Shown: positions 36,337-49,991, counted from the first letter of the stretch. The stretch: 64,000 nucleotides of DNA from an uncultured bacterium (GCA_900549855.1 URPS01000003.1:1-64000); one strand, 5' to 3'. Program-made: numbers and translations. Notes: generated by a model from the sequence alone, not told the origin.

Positions 36337-38823
36337 CTAACCTTTAACAACAATGTTAACAAGCTTTTTAGGAACAACGATTACCTTAACAATTTCTTTT
36401 CCTGAAGTTAATTCCTTGATTTTTTGACTAGCCAAAGCAACTTCTTTCAATTCATCGTTACCCAAGCCTTCATCAGCCTCTATTTTGTCCTTAACTTTAC
36501 CGTTAACTTGAACAACAAGAGTGATTTTGCTTGCTTTTGCTAAGTCTTCATCCCATTCACACCATTTTTCATTGTGAATAGATGTTGAATTGCCAAGGTC
36601 ATGCCAAATTTCTTCTGACATATGAACAGTTACAGGCGCCATCAACTTAATCAAAGAAACTACAGCAAAACTAAACACATTTTTATCTTCTTCAGTTAGT
36701 TCAGTTTTCTTATTTTTCCAATCATAAATAGCGTTTGTAAGTTCACGATATTTTGAAATTACTGTATTAAATTGGAAATCATTTGCAATATCATTAGTAA
36801 CTTCTTTTATCATCATATGCACAATTCTTACCAAGTCATCATTTTCTCTTGTAAGAGGGAAGGTAATCTTGTAATCTTTTGTAACATATTCTTGATTTTC
36901 GCTAACCAATCTCCAAACTCTATTTAAGAATTTGTAGCAGCCTTCAACACCTGCATCAGACCAGTCAAAATCTCTTGCTGGAGGTGAATCAGAAAGAATA
37001 AACAATCTTGCGGTATCCGCCCCATAATTTTCAAATATTTCATCAGGATCTACAGTATTGCCCTTAGATTTAGACATCTTTGAACCATCTTTAAGAACCA
37101 TACCTTGAGTTAACAAGTTTTTGAAAGGTTCATCAAAGCTCAACAATCCTAAGTCTTTAAGAGCTTTTGTAAAGAATCTTGAGTATAACAAGTGTAAAAT
37201 TGCGTGCTCAATACCACCAACATATTGATCTACCGGAAGCCAATGGTCTACCAATTCTTTTGAAAATGGCAAATTTGCATTCTTAGGATCAGAATATCTC
37301 AAATAATACCAACTTGAACATACAAATGTATCCATTGTATCCAATTCTCTTCTTGCTTTACCGCCACATATTGGACAAGTTGTTTCAGCAAAAGTTTTAG
37401 AAGTGGTAATTGGTGATTTTCCAACAACTGAAAAATCAACGTCAGTTGGAAGCATTACCGGAAGATTTTCTTCTTTTTCAGGAACAATTCCGCACTTATC
37501 ACAATAAACCATCGGAATTGGAGCACCCCAATATCTTTGACGTGAAATCAACCAATCTCTCAATCTGTATTGTGTCTTAAATTCACCAAAACCATTATCT
37601 ACAGCTTTTTGCGTAATAGCTTTTTTAGCTTCAGTATTTTTCATACCGTTAAATTCATTAGAATTAACTAAAACACCTTCCTCTGTATAAGCCTCCGTTA
37701 GTTCATCTGGTTTTAACTCAGTATCTTTCGGAGATATAACAACTTTTAATGGTAAATTATATTTCTTAGCGAAATCAAAATCTCTGGAATCGTGAGTAGG
37801 AACAGCCATTACAGCACCTGTTCCATATTCAACAAGAGCATAATCTGCGGTCCATAATGGGAATTCTTCACCAGTAAATGGGTTGATACAGTGGGTTCCC
37901 AAAGGGACACCTGTTTTAACTCTATCAGTTGAAAGTCTTTCTATTTCTGTCATCTTACGAGCGTTTGCTCTATATTCTTCAACTTTATCTTTATTTTCTG
38001 GAGTTGTAAGTTTTTCAATATCTTTATATTCCGGTGCTACAACAAGATAAGTGATACCATGAACTGTATCCGGTCTTGTAGTGTAAACAGGCACTTCCAT
38101 ACCTTCGATTTCTTTTACTTTGAATCTAAAAATAGCACCTTGAGATTTACCAATCCAGTTAGCCTGCATTGTTTTAACGTTATCACCCCAACCTGGAAGT
38201 TTATCTAAGTCTTGAAGAAGTCTTTCAGCATAATCCGTAATTTTGAAAAACCATTGAGAAAGATATTTCTTTTCTACAACGCTATCACATCTCCAGCATT
38301 TGCCATCAATAACTTGCTCATTAGCAAGAACCGTACCGCATTTGTCACACCAGTTAACGGCAGCTTCTTTTTTGTATGCTAAGCCTTTTTTATATAGCTG
38401 AATAAATAGCCATTGCGTCCATTTATAATAATCAGGCTTGCAAGTTGTAACTTCTCTTTGCCAATCATAAGAAAGCCCAAGCATTTTTAATTGTTTTGTC
38501 ATGTATGCGATATTTTCGTCAGTCCATTTTGCAGGATCAGCACCATGCTTCATAGCCGCATTTTCTGCAGGCAAACCAAAGCTATCCCATCCCATTGGAT
38601 GAAGAACGTTAAAACCTTGCATCTTCTTAAATCTTGCTATTACGTCAGTAATCGTGTAGTTTCTAACGTGTCCCATGTGAAGTTTTCCTGATGGGTACGG
38701 AAACATTGATAACGCAAAGTATTTAGGTTTATCACTATTATCAGGAGTGTGGAAAACATTATTTTTTTCCCAATTTTCCTGCCATCTTTTTTCTATTTCT
38801 TGTGGAAAATAAGCCTCTTTCAT
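36337..38823 (-). CDS. leuS: Leucyl-tRNA synthetase
   Basis: 828 residues, normal bacterial size. N-terminal class I signature PYPSGKLHMGHVRNY, CP1 editing domain (TRPDTVHGITYLVVAPEY, GTGAVMAVPTHDSRD), zinc-type Cys pairs (CDKCG, CPICGG), and KMSKSKGNTV. Charges tRNA-Leu. It has its own transcription unit between a REP-like repeat upstream and a terminator downstream. Confidence 0.98.
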   Translation of the reverse strand: MKEAYFPQEIEKRWQENWEKNNVFHTPDNSDKPKYFALSMFPYPSGKLHMGHVRNYTITDVIARFKKMQGFNVLHPMGWDSFGLPAENAAMKHGADPAKWTDENIAYMTKQLKMLGLSYDWQREVTTCKPDYYKWTQWLFIQLYKKGLAYKKEAAVNWCDKCGTVLANEQVIDGKCWRCDSVVEKKYLSQWFFKITDYAERLLQDLDKLPGWGDNVKTMQANWIGKSQGAIFRFKVKEIEGMEVPVYTTRPDTVHGITYLVVAPEYKDIEKLTTPENKDKVEEYRANARKMTEIERLSTDRVKTGVPLGTHCINPFTGEEFPLWTADYALVEYGTGAVMAVPTHDSRDFDFAKKYNLPLKVVISPKDTELKPDELTEAYTEEGVLVNSNEFNGMKNTEAKKAITQKAVDNGFGEFKTQYRLRDWLISRQRYWGAPIPMVYCDKCGIVPEKEENLPVMLPTDVDFSVVGKSPITTSKTFAETTCPICGGKARRELDTMDTFVCSSWYYLRYSDPKNANLPFSKELVDHWLPVDQYVGGIEHAILHLLYSRFFTKALKDLGLLSFDEPFKNLLTQGMVLKDGSKMSKSKGNTVDPDEIFENYGADTARLFILSDSPPARDFDWSDAGVEGCYKFLNRVWRLVSENQEYVTKDYKITFPLTRENDDLVRIVHMMIKEVTNDIANDFQFNTVISKYRELTNAIYDWKNKKTELTEEDKNVFSFAVVSLIKLMAPVTVHMSEEIWHDLGNSTSIHNEKWCEWDEDLAKASKITLVVQVNGKVKDKIEADEGLGNDELKEVALASQKIKELTSGKEIVKVIVVPKKLVNIVVKG

Positions 38824-38899
38824 TTATTCCTCCCTAATTATTAATGTATTTATTTTAGCATAAAATTAGGAAATTGGAAAAAGGTTATAAAAAAATTTT

Positions 38900-38936
38900 A
38901 CGTCATTGCGAACGGAAGCGAAGCAAACCAGTCTTC
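38900..38936 (+). repeat. Dispersed REP-like repeat, copy 3
   Basis: CGTCATTGCGAACGGAAGCG then AAGCAAACCAGTCTTC, with a few changes from copies 1 and 2. About 35 bases further on, CTGGATCCTTCACAC .. GAGTTCAGAATGACTTGACG (to 39010) resembles the opposite half of such an element, so this copy may be a complete two-ended repeat. Confidence 0.7.
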
Positions 38937-39041
38937 AACTTGGTAGAGTAAAATTATAGTTTATAAATAGCTGGATCCTTCACACTAATCGAGTTCAGAA
39001 TGACTTGACGCAAAGCTTCTATTTTAGTGTCATTATAAGGT

Positions 39042-42000
39042 TTATACATTCAATGGTTGATCTAATGAGCGGATTGAAACATCAACTTCATTTGGGAAAA
39101 ACTGGTTCATGTGGGATACCAAATCATTTGTAGAATTCACCCAGAACACCGGTGAAGTCAAAATTCTAGCACTATATCCATTCACCGGTGGCATTTTAAA
39201 CATTACAGGATCATCACCATGGTGTTTAGCTAGAATATTCTTTATTCCGCATAATTCTTCGTACTTAACATCACGTTTAAGACTCAACGTAACAATATTT
39301 GCATTATCAACTGATTTAACATTATCAATCAAAACGCTAATCTGGTCTTCACCACGATGTTGAACTTTACCTGTGATAACAACTTTGTTATCCATTACAA
39401 GAATTTCACCATACTCCAACAATCTTTTGTGAAAACAAACACAATCAACTTTACCCGTTAAATCTTCCAGCGTTATAAATCTTAAGAACTTTGATGGGTC
39501 TTTTTTAGTCGGAATTTGTCTTGTTGCAGTAATAAGTCCACAAATTGTAACTTCTGTTTCGTCTTTAAGTTCCGCAAGTTCTGCAACTCTATGTGTCATC
39601 AAGAATTGCATTTTATCACGAATAGAAAACAGTGGGTGCGACGTTACATAGAAACCTAAAAATTCTTTTTCAAAAAGTTGAATTTCTTTATCAGTATACT
39701 CAGCATCACTTCCAACAAGTTGATACTGGACATTTTCAAATTCGCTATCTCCACCTAATGAAGCAAAAAGACTCACTTGTCCCATCGCACGGTCTTTAGC
39801 TTCTTTGGAAGTTACATCTAAAATGTGCTCCATATTATCAAATAATTGTTTTCTGCTTTTTTCAATATTAGAAAAAGCTCCGGCTTTAATCAAACCTTCA
39901 AGAGATTTTTTGTTAACATATTTTGCATCTACTCGTTTACAGAAATCAAAAATATTTTTAAAATCACCATTTTCTTCTCTTTCTTTAATAATAGCTTCAA
40001 CAACAGGAGCACCAACTCCTTTAATCGCAGCCATACCAAAGCGAATATTTTCACCATCCGGAGCATATTCTAAATATGATTTATTAATATCCGGTGCAAG
40101 AACTTTACTTCCTAACCTTTGAGCTTCTTCTATATAAAGCTGGGTTTGATCTTTATTGTCAGCAACACTTGATAGTAATGCTGAAAAATACTCTACAGGA
40201 TAGTGCGTTTTTAAATACGCAGTTTGATAAGCTACAAATGCATACGCTGCAGAGTGCGACCTGTTGAAACAGTATGACGCAAATGCAAGAATTTGGTTGA
40301 AGAGTTTTTCTGCATCTTCTTTTTTCATATCGTGCTTTGCTGATGCAGCAATAAATTTACCTCTTTGTTCTTCCATCGTTTTAAGGTCTTTTTTACCCAT
40401 CATACGACGAACTTGGTCGGCTTGACCGAGTGAATAATCAGCAAGAACTTGGAACACCTGCATGATTTGTTCCTGATAAACAATTGTTCCATACGTATCT
40501 TTTAATACAGGTTCAAGCAACGGATGAGCGTATGTAATTGCCTGCTTACCGTGTTTTCTGGCTACAAAATCATCAACCATGCCAGAACCCAACGGCCCTG
40601 GACGGAATAACGCTACAAGTGCACCTAAATCTTCAAATACGTCAGGTTTAAGACGCTTAACAAGGTTCATCATACCTTGAGATTCAAGCTGGAATACACC
40701 AATTGTTTCACCACGTACAAGCATGTCATAAGTTGGTTTATCATCAAGCGGAATATGGTTAATATCAACATCAATACCACGATATTTCTTAACCATCTTA
40801 CAAGTTTTTGTAATCATGGTTAAGTTTCTTAAGCCCAAAAAGTCCATCTTTAATAGGTCAAGAACTTCGGTCGCTTCGTGTTTCGGATAACCTGTTTGTA
40901 CAATACCATCTTTTGAAGGTTGAACCGGTAAAATTGTATCCAAAGGTGCGTGAGAGATAATAACCCCCGCTGCGTGAGTACCGGTACCACACTTCAAACC
41001 TTCAATGGCAACCGCCATATCAACCCAACGTTTGAAACTGATTGTTTTTCCACTTTCCGGATTCATTATCTGGTAATCTTCATCATAAAGTTTCTTAAAA
41101 TCAGATTCTCCGTCCGCAGCAATGATATCTCTCAACCATTCCGCTTTTGGATTGCTAGCTCTTGCCACATCCAATGCAGGCTCAATAAGCCCTGTTATTC
41201 TATTACTTTCTGCAAACGGTACTTGCAGAACACGTCCAACACCTTTGAACGCAGCTTTTGGCGCATAAGTTGAAAAGGTAATAATTTGACAAACCTTATC
41301 TTCACCATATTTTTTAGTAACATAATCAATTACATCGCCACGTTTTTCGATACAAAAGTCGATATCAATATCGGGCATAGTGAAACGTTCCGGATTCAAA
41401 AATCTTTCAAACAACAGCTTGTGATAAATCGGGTCAATATCAGTAATTTCTAAAGCATACGCAACAACTGAACCTGCAGCAGAACCTCTCCCCGGCCCGA
41501 CCGGAATATCGTGAGTTTTTGCAAAATGGATAAAATCCCAAGTAATCATAAAATATGCAGGGAAACCCATATGATTTATTACCCCAAGTTCATATTTTGC
41601 ACGTTCAATAATATTTTGAGGTGGTGGATCGCCGTAACGTTTTTTTAATCCTTCAAAAACAATGTGTTCCAGATAATTTTCAATACCTTGAATATATTTT
41701 GCTTCTTCTAAGACATCAGCTGTATTTTCGGTTTTGTTTTTCTTTTTAAGTCTTTCAATAATTTTAGGGTCAACATCATCAGACGTAAATATGAATTCTT
41801 CCGGCACATCATAATGAGGTAGCGGAGCATTATGAAGTTCTATTTCTACATCACATTTGTTGGCAATTTCTTCCGTATTCACACAACATTCTTCAAAAGT
41901 TGTGTCATCCATCCAAGAAAATGCTTTTCGCATCTCATCTTTAGACTTTACATAAAATTCATTATTAGGAAAATGAAAGCGCTTTTCATCATCTTTATTA

Positions 42001-42677
42001 GCGTTTGTTTGCAAACATAATAAAGTATCCTGAGCATCCGCATCTTCTTTTCTCAAATAATGTGAGTCATTTGTAATAATCATTTTTATGCCAAGCTCTT
42101 TGGCAATTTTCATTAAATCTGGATTTGTACGTTTTTGTTCTTCCATATTATGGTCTTGGAGTTCAATATAATAGTCATCTCCAAACAAATCCTGATAACG
42201 TTTTGCGACTTCTTTTGCTTGCTCGTATTCATTTTTTAGCAAGTGTTGAAGGACTTCACCACCTAAGCAGGCTGATGCACAAATCAAACCTTCATGGTAT
42301 TCCTTCAATAGTTCAAAATTGATACGTGGTTTATAATAAAAACCTTCACACCATGCAGTTGAAACAAGTTTAATTAAATTTTTATATCCTTTATTATCTT
42401 TAGCAATCAAAATCAAGTGATATAAAGGATTATTTGCACTATCATGCACATGAATATCACCGGAATTTACATAAAATTCGCAACCAATGAGCGGATTAAT
42501 ACCGGCATGTTTTGCCAATTCATAAAATTCAACGGCAGAATACATTACACCGTGGTCTGTAATCGCAATTGCAGGGAGTTCATTTTCTTTGGCATACTTA
42601 ACTAAGTCGCCAACCCTAATCATCCCATCTAATAATGAATACTCCGAGTGAATATGTAAAGGTATAAAATTCGCCAT
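39042..42677 (-). CDS. dnaE: DNA polymerase III alpha subunit
   Basis: 1211 residues. N-terminal PHP domain (HIHSEYSLLDGMIRVGDLV, ITDHGVMYS), polymerase core with GPGRGSAAGSVVAYAL and the catalytic PDIDIDFCIEKRGDVIDYV, finger region (DQVRRMMGKKD), tandem HhH, and a C-terminal OB fold (TICGLITATRQIPTK). A single unsplit gene without intein; some Cyanobacteria split dnaE with an intein, this one does not. The replicative polymerase of the cell. Confidence 0.98.
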   Translation of the reverse strand: MANFIPLHIHSEYSLLDGMIRVGDLVKYAKENELPAIAITDHGVMYSAVEFYELAKHAGINPLIGCEFYVNSGDIHVHDSANNPLYHLILIAKDNKGYKNLIKLVSTAWCEGFYYKPRINFELLKEYHEGLICASACLGGEVLQHLLKNEYEQAKEVAKRYQDLFGDDYYIELQDHNMEEQKRTNPDLMKIAKELGIKMIITNDSHYLRKEDADAQDTLLCLQTNANKDDEKRFHFPNNEFYVKSKDEMRKAFSWMDDTTFEECCVNTEEIANKCDVEIELHNAPLPHYDVPEEFIFTSDDVDPKIIERLKKKNKTENTADVLEEAKYIQGIENYLEHIVFEGLKKRYGDPPPQNIIERAKYELGVINHMGFPAYFMITWDFIHFAKTHDIPVGPGRGSAAGSVVAYALEITDIDPIYHKLLFERFLNPERFTMPDIDIDFCIEKRGDVIDYVTKKYGEDKVCQIITFSTYAPKAAFKGVGRVLQVPFAESNRITGLIEPALDVARASNPKAEWLRDIIAADGESDFKKLYDEDYQIMNPESGKTISFKRWVDMAVAIEGLKCGTGTHAAGVIISHAPLDTILPVQPSKDGIVQTGYPKHEATEVLDLLKMDFLGLRNLTMITKTCKMVKKYRGIDVDINHIPLDDKPTYDMLVRGETIGVFQLESQGMMNLVKRLKPDVFEDLGALVALFRPGPLGSGMVDDFVARKHGKQAITYAHPLLEPVLKDTYGTIVYQEQIMQVFQVLADYSLGQADQVRRMMGKKDLKTMEEQRGKFIAASAKHDMKKEDAEKLFNQILAFASYCFNRSHSAAYAFVAYQTAYLKTHYPVEYFSALLSSVADNKDQTQLYIEEAQRLGSKVLAPDINKSYLEYAPDGENIRFGMAAIKGVGAPVVEAIIKEREENGDFKNIFDFCKRVDAKYVNKKSLEGLIKAGAFSNIEKSRKQLFDNMEHILDVTSKEAKDRAMGQVSLFASLGGDSEFENVQYQLVGSDAEYTDKEIQLFEKEFLGFYVTSHPLFSIRDKMQFLMTHRVAELAELKDETEVTICGLITATRQIPTKKDPSKFLRFITLEDLTGKVDCVCFHKRLLEYGEILVMDNKVVITGKVQHRGEDQISVLIDNVKSVDNANIVTLSLKRDVKYEELCGIKNILAKHHGDDPVMFKMPPVNGYSARILTSPVFWVNSTNDLVSHMNQFFPNEVDVSIRSLDQPLNV

Positions 42678-42753
42678 AATTATAATTTATCACATAAAGA
42701 TATTAAGATTGTAAAAATTTTAGTTGTGTCAAGATAGGTGATAGACATTACAA

Positions 42754-43176
42754 CTACGAATGATTAGACTTTATTTCGTCTTTTATCTCGCTAGATTCAT
42801 CTTTTAATTTTAATTCATTTTCACGAGCTCTAATCATGGCTTGCAATATTGTATCGTCTTGAGCTTGTTTCTTTACATCAGCAAAAACAGCTTTCAACTC
42901 TTCTTCGCTCAAGCCTTGAGGTGATTTCATACAAACAATAAGTTTTTCTCTTCTGAATGTAAAATAAGAAGCTACAAGGATTCCCCAAAGCAAGATTCCT
43001 TGAACAATTCCAATATGTGGAATACTAGTATTAAAATTAGCTGCGAAATTCCATAATTTCATTGCTACAAGTCCAGGGAATGCAATAAATCCAGCTGCTA
43101 AACAACATCCGATTAAAGCAACCATCATGATACCTCTAAATCCCTTTATCTGTATTACATTCAAATTCTTTTTCAT
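42754..43176 (-). CDS. Two-helix membrane protein, unknown
   Basis: 140 residues with hydrophobic segments about 14-38 and 58-75 and an acidic/basic cytoplasmic tail (KSPQGLSEEELKAVFADVKK). Not recognised as a family. 21 bases downstream of ligA on the same strand. Confidence 0.65.
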   Translation of the reverse strand: MKKNLNVIQIKGFRGIMMVALIGCCLAAGFIAFPGLVAMKLWNFAANFNTSIPHIGIVQGILLWGILVASYFTFRREKLIVCMKSPQGLSEEELKAVFADVKKQAQDDTILQAMIRARENELKLKDESSEIKDEIKSNHS

Positions 43177-43197
43177 ATTAACCTCATCAATGAAGAG

Positions 43198-46426
<3,229 letters not shown>

Positions 46427-46437
46427 TATTTATATTT

Positions 46438-46482
46438 ACCCCTCACCCTAACCCTCTCCCACAAGAGGTGAGAGAACGTGCG
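46438..46482 (+). repeat. Solo repeat resembling an arm of the DUF559 elements
   Basis: ACCCCTCACCCTAACCCTCT then CCCACAAGAGGTGAGAGAAC and GTGCG. Compare the reverse complement of element 2's left arm (CCCCCACCCTAGCCCTCCCC) and its right end (GAGGGGACGTGCG). No partner arm or endonuclease gene is nearby. Confidence 0.55.
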
Positions 46483-46544
46483 AAATCTTACTTATCTACT
46501 ATTTTTAGGGTTGACAAAACATGTCATTTCCACCCTTTAGAAAA

Positions 46545-47093
46545 CTATCCAACTTGATTATTAGAACCGTCATCTTCAATATCATTTTTTGATGTAACAC
46601 GAACGTCAGAAATAGTTCCGTTAAATTTGTAGTTATTACCTTCTAATGTTACAGGCAAGCCCATTTTAATTTTATTTCCACCTACTACTGCACCATCTTT
46701 TGTAATTTTTGCAGTATCTGTGATTGTTACTACAGCATCAAAAAGTGCCGGTTGAGCCGGATCATTAATAAATGCATACGGTTCTTTCGCCTTAAAAGAT
46801 GCAACAGCCGCTTTTCTTGGTTCTGATGATACATTTAATACATTAAGTTCTGTATAAGGTACATTACGAATAGTAATAAACGTTTTATCATCCGGTTTAA
46901 TAGGAAATTCTTCACCTGTTACAGTAACACCTCTTAAAAATACTTGGAAAGTTATAGGAGAAGTCGCTTCTATCTGTTTATCAGCAGTTTGTCTAAAATG
47001 TTTTGTAGTAGCTACACCAATTATTAAAGCTACAATTACACCAAGAACAATTATTATATCAACCAAATTAAATTTACCTAACAAATTCTTCAT
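46545..47093 (-). CDS. DUF4330-family membrane-anchored protein
   Basis: 182 residues. LLGKFNLVDIIIVLGVIVAL, an N-terminal membrane segment, then a beta-rich periplasmic domain (FQVFLRGVTVTGEEFPI), matches DUF4330, a family I know mainly from Cyanobacteria and some Firmicutes. Function unknown. It lies between the heptose kinase and polysaccharide ligase genes, which suggests an envelope role. Confidence 0.8.
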   Translation of the reverse strand: MKNLLGKFNLVDIIIVLGVIVALIIGVATTKHFRQTADKQIEATSPITFQVFLRGVTVTGEEFPIKPDDKTFITIRNVPYTELNVLNVSSEPRKAAVASFKAKEPYAFINDPAQPALFDAVVTITDTAKITKDGAVVGGNKIKMGLPVTLEGNNYKFNGTISDVRVTSKNDIEDDGSNNQVG

Positions 47094-47109
47094 TTATTAT
47101 TCTCCTCTC

Positions 47110-48132
47110 CTAGTATTCTTCTAATTTTATTTCAGTTGGAATAGATTTTATAATTTCATCAATAGAAGTTGTAGCACAACCATATTGTTTAACAACAATA
47201 CCAGCGGCAATATTACCGATAATAGCAGCATAAACAGGTTCAGCGCCTGCCGCTAGAGCCAAAGTATACAATGCTGTTACTGTATCACCCGCACCTGTTA
47301 CATCAAAAACTTCTGCCTTATTAAACACCGGAATATGAGTGTATTTACCATTATTATCAACAACAACCATACCATCTGCACCACAAGTTATTAGAGCTGC
47401 TTCAGCTCCTGATTGTTCTAATAAAATATTTCCGGCTTTCATAAAATCTTCTTTATTTTTCAAATAAAAGCCAACATGCTTTTGTGTATCAGGAAGGTTA
47501 GGAGTCATTGAAGTAACTCCATAATATCTGTTTAAATCACGTTGAGCATCAACAACAACTTTTTTATTATTTTTTTTAGCAGTAGATATAACTGCAGAGA
47601 TTACATTATCAGAAAGAGTTCCTATATGATAATCAGAAAGTATTACTGCATCATGTTGTGGAACTAATTTTTCAATTTCATCTATAAGTTTTTTCTCTGT
47701 TTCTTTTGAAATTGGAGCATTTGTTTGCCTATCAATTCTCACAATTTGCTGAGTTATAGAATGTGAACAAGAACCGGAAATTCTAGTTTTGGTAATAGTT
47801 TTTCTTGTTTTATCCGTAATCAAAGATGAACAGTCAATATTCGCTTCACAAAATGCCTGCTTCAAATCATTTGCTTGATAATCATCACCAATCACACCAA
47901 TTACACTAACTTTACCACCATTTACATCCGCTACGTTATGGGCTGCGTTAGACGCACCACCCAAAATAAATTTTGTGTGAGTGTGTTGAAGGATTAAAAC
48001 AGGTGCTTCTCTTGAAATTCTTTCCGTATCGCCATAAACCATTTCATCAAGGGCTAAATCACCTACAACAAGGATTTTAGCATTCCCTAAATTTTTCACC
48101 AAATCCGCTAATTTATTTTTATCTATATTCAT
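47110..48132 (-). CDS. hldE: D-glycero-beta-D-manno-heptose-7-phosphate kinase (PfkB type)
   Basis: 340 residues, kinase domain only (RfaE1/HldA type); the cytidylyltransferase half of bifunctional HldE is absent. GDLALDEMVYGDTERISREA, GGASNAAHNVADVNGG and the DVTGAGDTVTALYTLAL anion hole with catalytic Asp are diagnostic. Phosphorylates heptose-7-phosphate for the lipopolysaccharide core. First gene of a minus-strand cluster with the DUF4330 and polysaccharide ligase genes. Confidence 0.9.
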   Translation of the reverse strand: MNIDKNKLADLVKNLGNAKILVVGDLALDEMVYGDTERISREAPVLILQHTHTKFILGGASNAAHNVADVNGGKVSVIGVIGDDYQANDLKQAFCEANIDCSSLITDKTRKTITKTRISGSCSHSITQQIVRIDRQTNAPISKETEKKLIDEIEKLVPQHDAVILSDYHIGTLSDNVISAVISTAKKNNKKVVVDAQRDLNRYYGVTSMTPNLPDTQKHVGFYLKNKEDFMKAGNILLEQSGAEAALITCGADGMVVVDNNGKYTHIPVFNKAEVFDVTGAGDTVTALYTLALAAGAEPVYAAIIGNIAAGIVVKQYGCATTSIDEIIKSIPTEIKLEEY

Positions 48133-48215
48133 ATAAATCTCTCTTATGATTGCCTAATAACGAAATCTCATATATAATATACTTATATCATACAATAAAC
48201 ATGAAAAGAGAGCGC

Positions 48216-49037
48216 ATGGCTGACAAAAACGTGTATAATGAAAAAGATTCAATGGATATTAATGAATTAGCATCATTAAATGATGATATTTCACCGGATT
48301 TAATAGACCAACTTCAAGCAAAATTATCAAATGATGCGATAAGTTTTAGTGAAGAAGATAATGCATCAAATACTCCTGCAAATACAAAAGATGATGCAAC
48401 ATTGTTTGAAGAAACTGAAAAAAAAGAAAAGCCAAAAAGTGAAGTTAAAAAAATAGAAGTCAATCTTGATAAAAAGTTTGATGATAATTTTATTAAAAAA
48501 TACAAAGCAAAACTTAACAAGCAACAAGAAGCCGTTAATAAAGACGGCAAAAAAGCAGCAGAAACTCATATTAGCAGCGCAGCTTTTTCTGATAACACAA
48601 CAGCAGAAGACAATAAAAATATTGAAGAAATATCTAAGGGCAATATTAAAGAACGCAAGTTTTCTAAAAAGCAAAAAGAATACAATGACAGTTTAGATTT
48701 CTTGGACAATAATGTTAAATATTCAAAATATGTAATATATATTGACCCTGAAAATGTCCCATTCATTGATAGTTTAACTGTAAAAGAACGCAAGAATTTA
48801 ATAAACAAAATTTTACGTGAACAAGATGATATAGCAATTACAAAACAACGTTTTAAAATTGTAAACGCAGTTATAAAACATGTCATTATAGCTATTATAA
48901 CAGTTGCAATTTCAATTCCAATTATTTATTTCACAATAAACACATCACTAGAAGCGACTATTAATAACTACAGACGTTCACAATCCTTATTCCAGACGCT
49001 ATATAAAGAAAACGGCAAAGTTAGTAATATAAGATAG
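48216..49037 (+). CDS. Hypothetical acidic/Lys-rich membrane-anchored protein
   Basis: About 273 residues. The first 200 are hydrophilic, low complexity, rich in Asp, Glu, Lys and Asn (MADKNVYNEKDSMDINELAS; EKKEKPKSEVKKIEV) and probably disordered; a membrane segment lies at about 225-250 (HVIIAIITVAISIPIIYF), with a short tail outside. The ATG at 48216 has a GAGAG just upstream; in-frame ATGs at 48150 and 48201 have no ribosome binding site. No family recognised. Confidence 0.65.
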   Translation: MADKNVYNEKDSMDINELASLNDDISPDLIDQLQAKLSNDAISFSEEDNASNTPANTKDDATLFEETEKKEKPKSEVKKIEVNLDKKFDDNFIKKYKAKLNKQQEAVNKDGKKAAETHISSAAFSDNTTAEDNKNIEEISKGNIKERKFSKKQKEYNDSLDFLDNNVKYSKYVIYIDPENVPFIDSLTVKERKNLINKILREQDDIAITKQRFKIVNAVIKHVIIAIITVAISIPIIYFTINTSLEATINNYRRSQSLFQTLYKENGKVSNIR

Positions 49038-49048
49038 TGCCTCGAACA

Positions 49049-49849
49049 TTATACAGTTTCTTGTTGCCCTCTCTCACCTACAACTTGATTAGCAATAGTT
49101 TGGCCAAGTTTATAACCTAAAATTGACGCACCGGCAAATGCCAAACCCTTCATTAGTCCTGGAAGGAATTTTAGTGATTTGTTACAAATTTCATGAGTTT
49201 TACAGTAATCATTGAACGCTGCTGTTTGTTTTTGAATAAATGGATTTTCATTAAATAATCCATCTCTATTGATAACTAACTTATTATCAAGAATTTGATA
49301 TTTTCCAGCCTCTGCAATTAATTTTTTCTCACCATTTGCAACATTAAACAAACCTTCTTTAGTTTCTATCATTGTTTTTGGGTTATATTTTGAAGTTTTA
49401 GCCAAACCAAGAGCATTTTTTGCTAAAGATTCAGATGCAAACATAACACCTAAAGCCACTCCTTCTTTAATTGCTTCATCTTTTTTATTTTCAGAAGTTA
49501 ATACTTTTACACCACTTGTAGCACAGATTATCGGATTAATATGATCGGCTGTAAAGTTCAAAACCTTAGCTATACCACCAACCACTTTATCACCTTGAGA
49601 TAAAGCTCTTATAGATTCTTCTGCACTGGTAATACCCTCTGCCAAAGAATTAGCAGAACCTTTTGCGATATTAGAAACACCTTTGACAGCATTTACAATT
49701 TGCCCACCTGCAATATCCATATTCATAGCACCAACTAACGGATTACTGGTTACAAGAGCATCCGCACCACTATTAGCTCTTCTTGTTGAAAAAATAGTAC
49801 TGGAGATTACTGATGGCATAAATGATGTAATTGCTAAACCTGATGTCAT
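49049..49849 (-). CDS. Hypothetical alanine/glycine-rich protein
   Basis: 266 residues, unrecognised. Alternating hydrophobic and small residues (VGAMNMDIAGGQIVNAVKGV; LGVMFASESLAKNALGLAK; GLMKGLAFAGASILGYKLGQ) give amphipathic or weakly membrane-associated helices, resembling secreted bacterial proteins that insert in membranes, but no signal is clear. Starts MTSGLAITSFMPSV. It meets the plus-strand gene tail to tail. Confidence 0.6.
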   Translation of the reverse strand: MTSGLAITSFMPSVISSTIFSTRRANSGADALVTSNPLVGAMNMDIAGGQIVNAVKGVSNIAKGSANSLAEGITSAEESIRALSQGDKVVGGIAKVLNFTADHINPIICATSGVKVLTSENKKDEAIKEGVALGVMFASESLAKNALGLAKTSKYNPKTMIETKEGLFNVANGEKKLIAEAGKYQILDNKLVINRDGLFNENPFIQKQTAAFNDYCKTHEICNKSLKFLPGLMKGLAFAGASILGYKLGQTIANQVVGERGQQETV

Positions 49850-49991
49850 GTTAAAACCTTTTCCACACTATAATACTTTACACACTATATCTATATAAAG
49901 TTTTTAACCTGACAAAAATTTCAATTTAAGGAAAAATCTTTACATTATTTTACAAAGAAATAAAATGGATGGGTTAAAGAAAGCTTAAGAA

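Noticed and set aside
48314..48886. Several minus-strand and alternative plus-strand frames across the Lys/Glu-rich gene at 48216
   Set aside because: Shadow frames produced by low-complexity A-rich coding sequence; no start signals.
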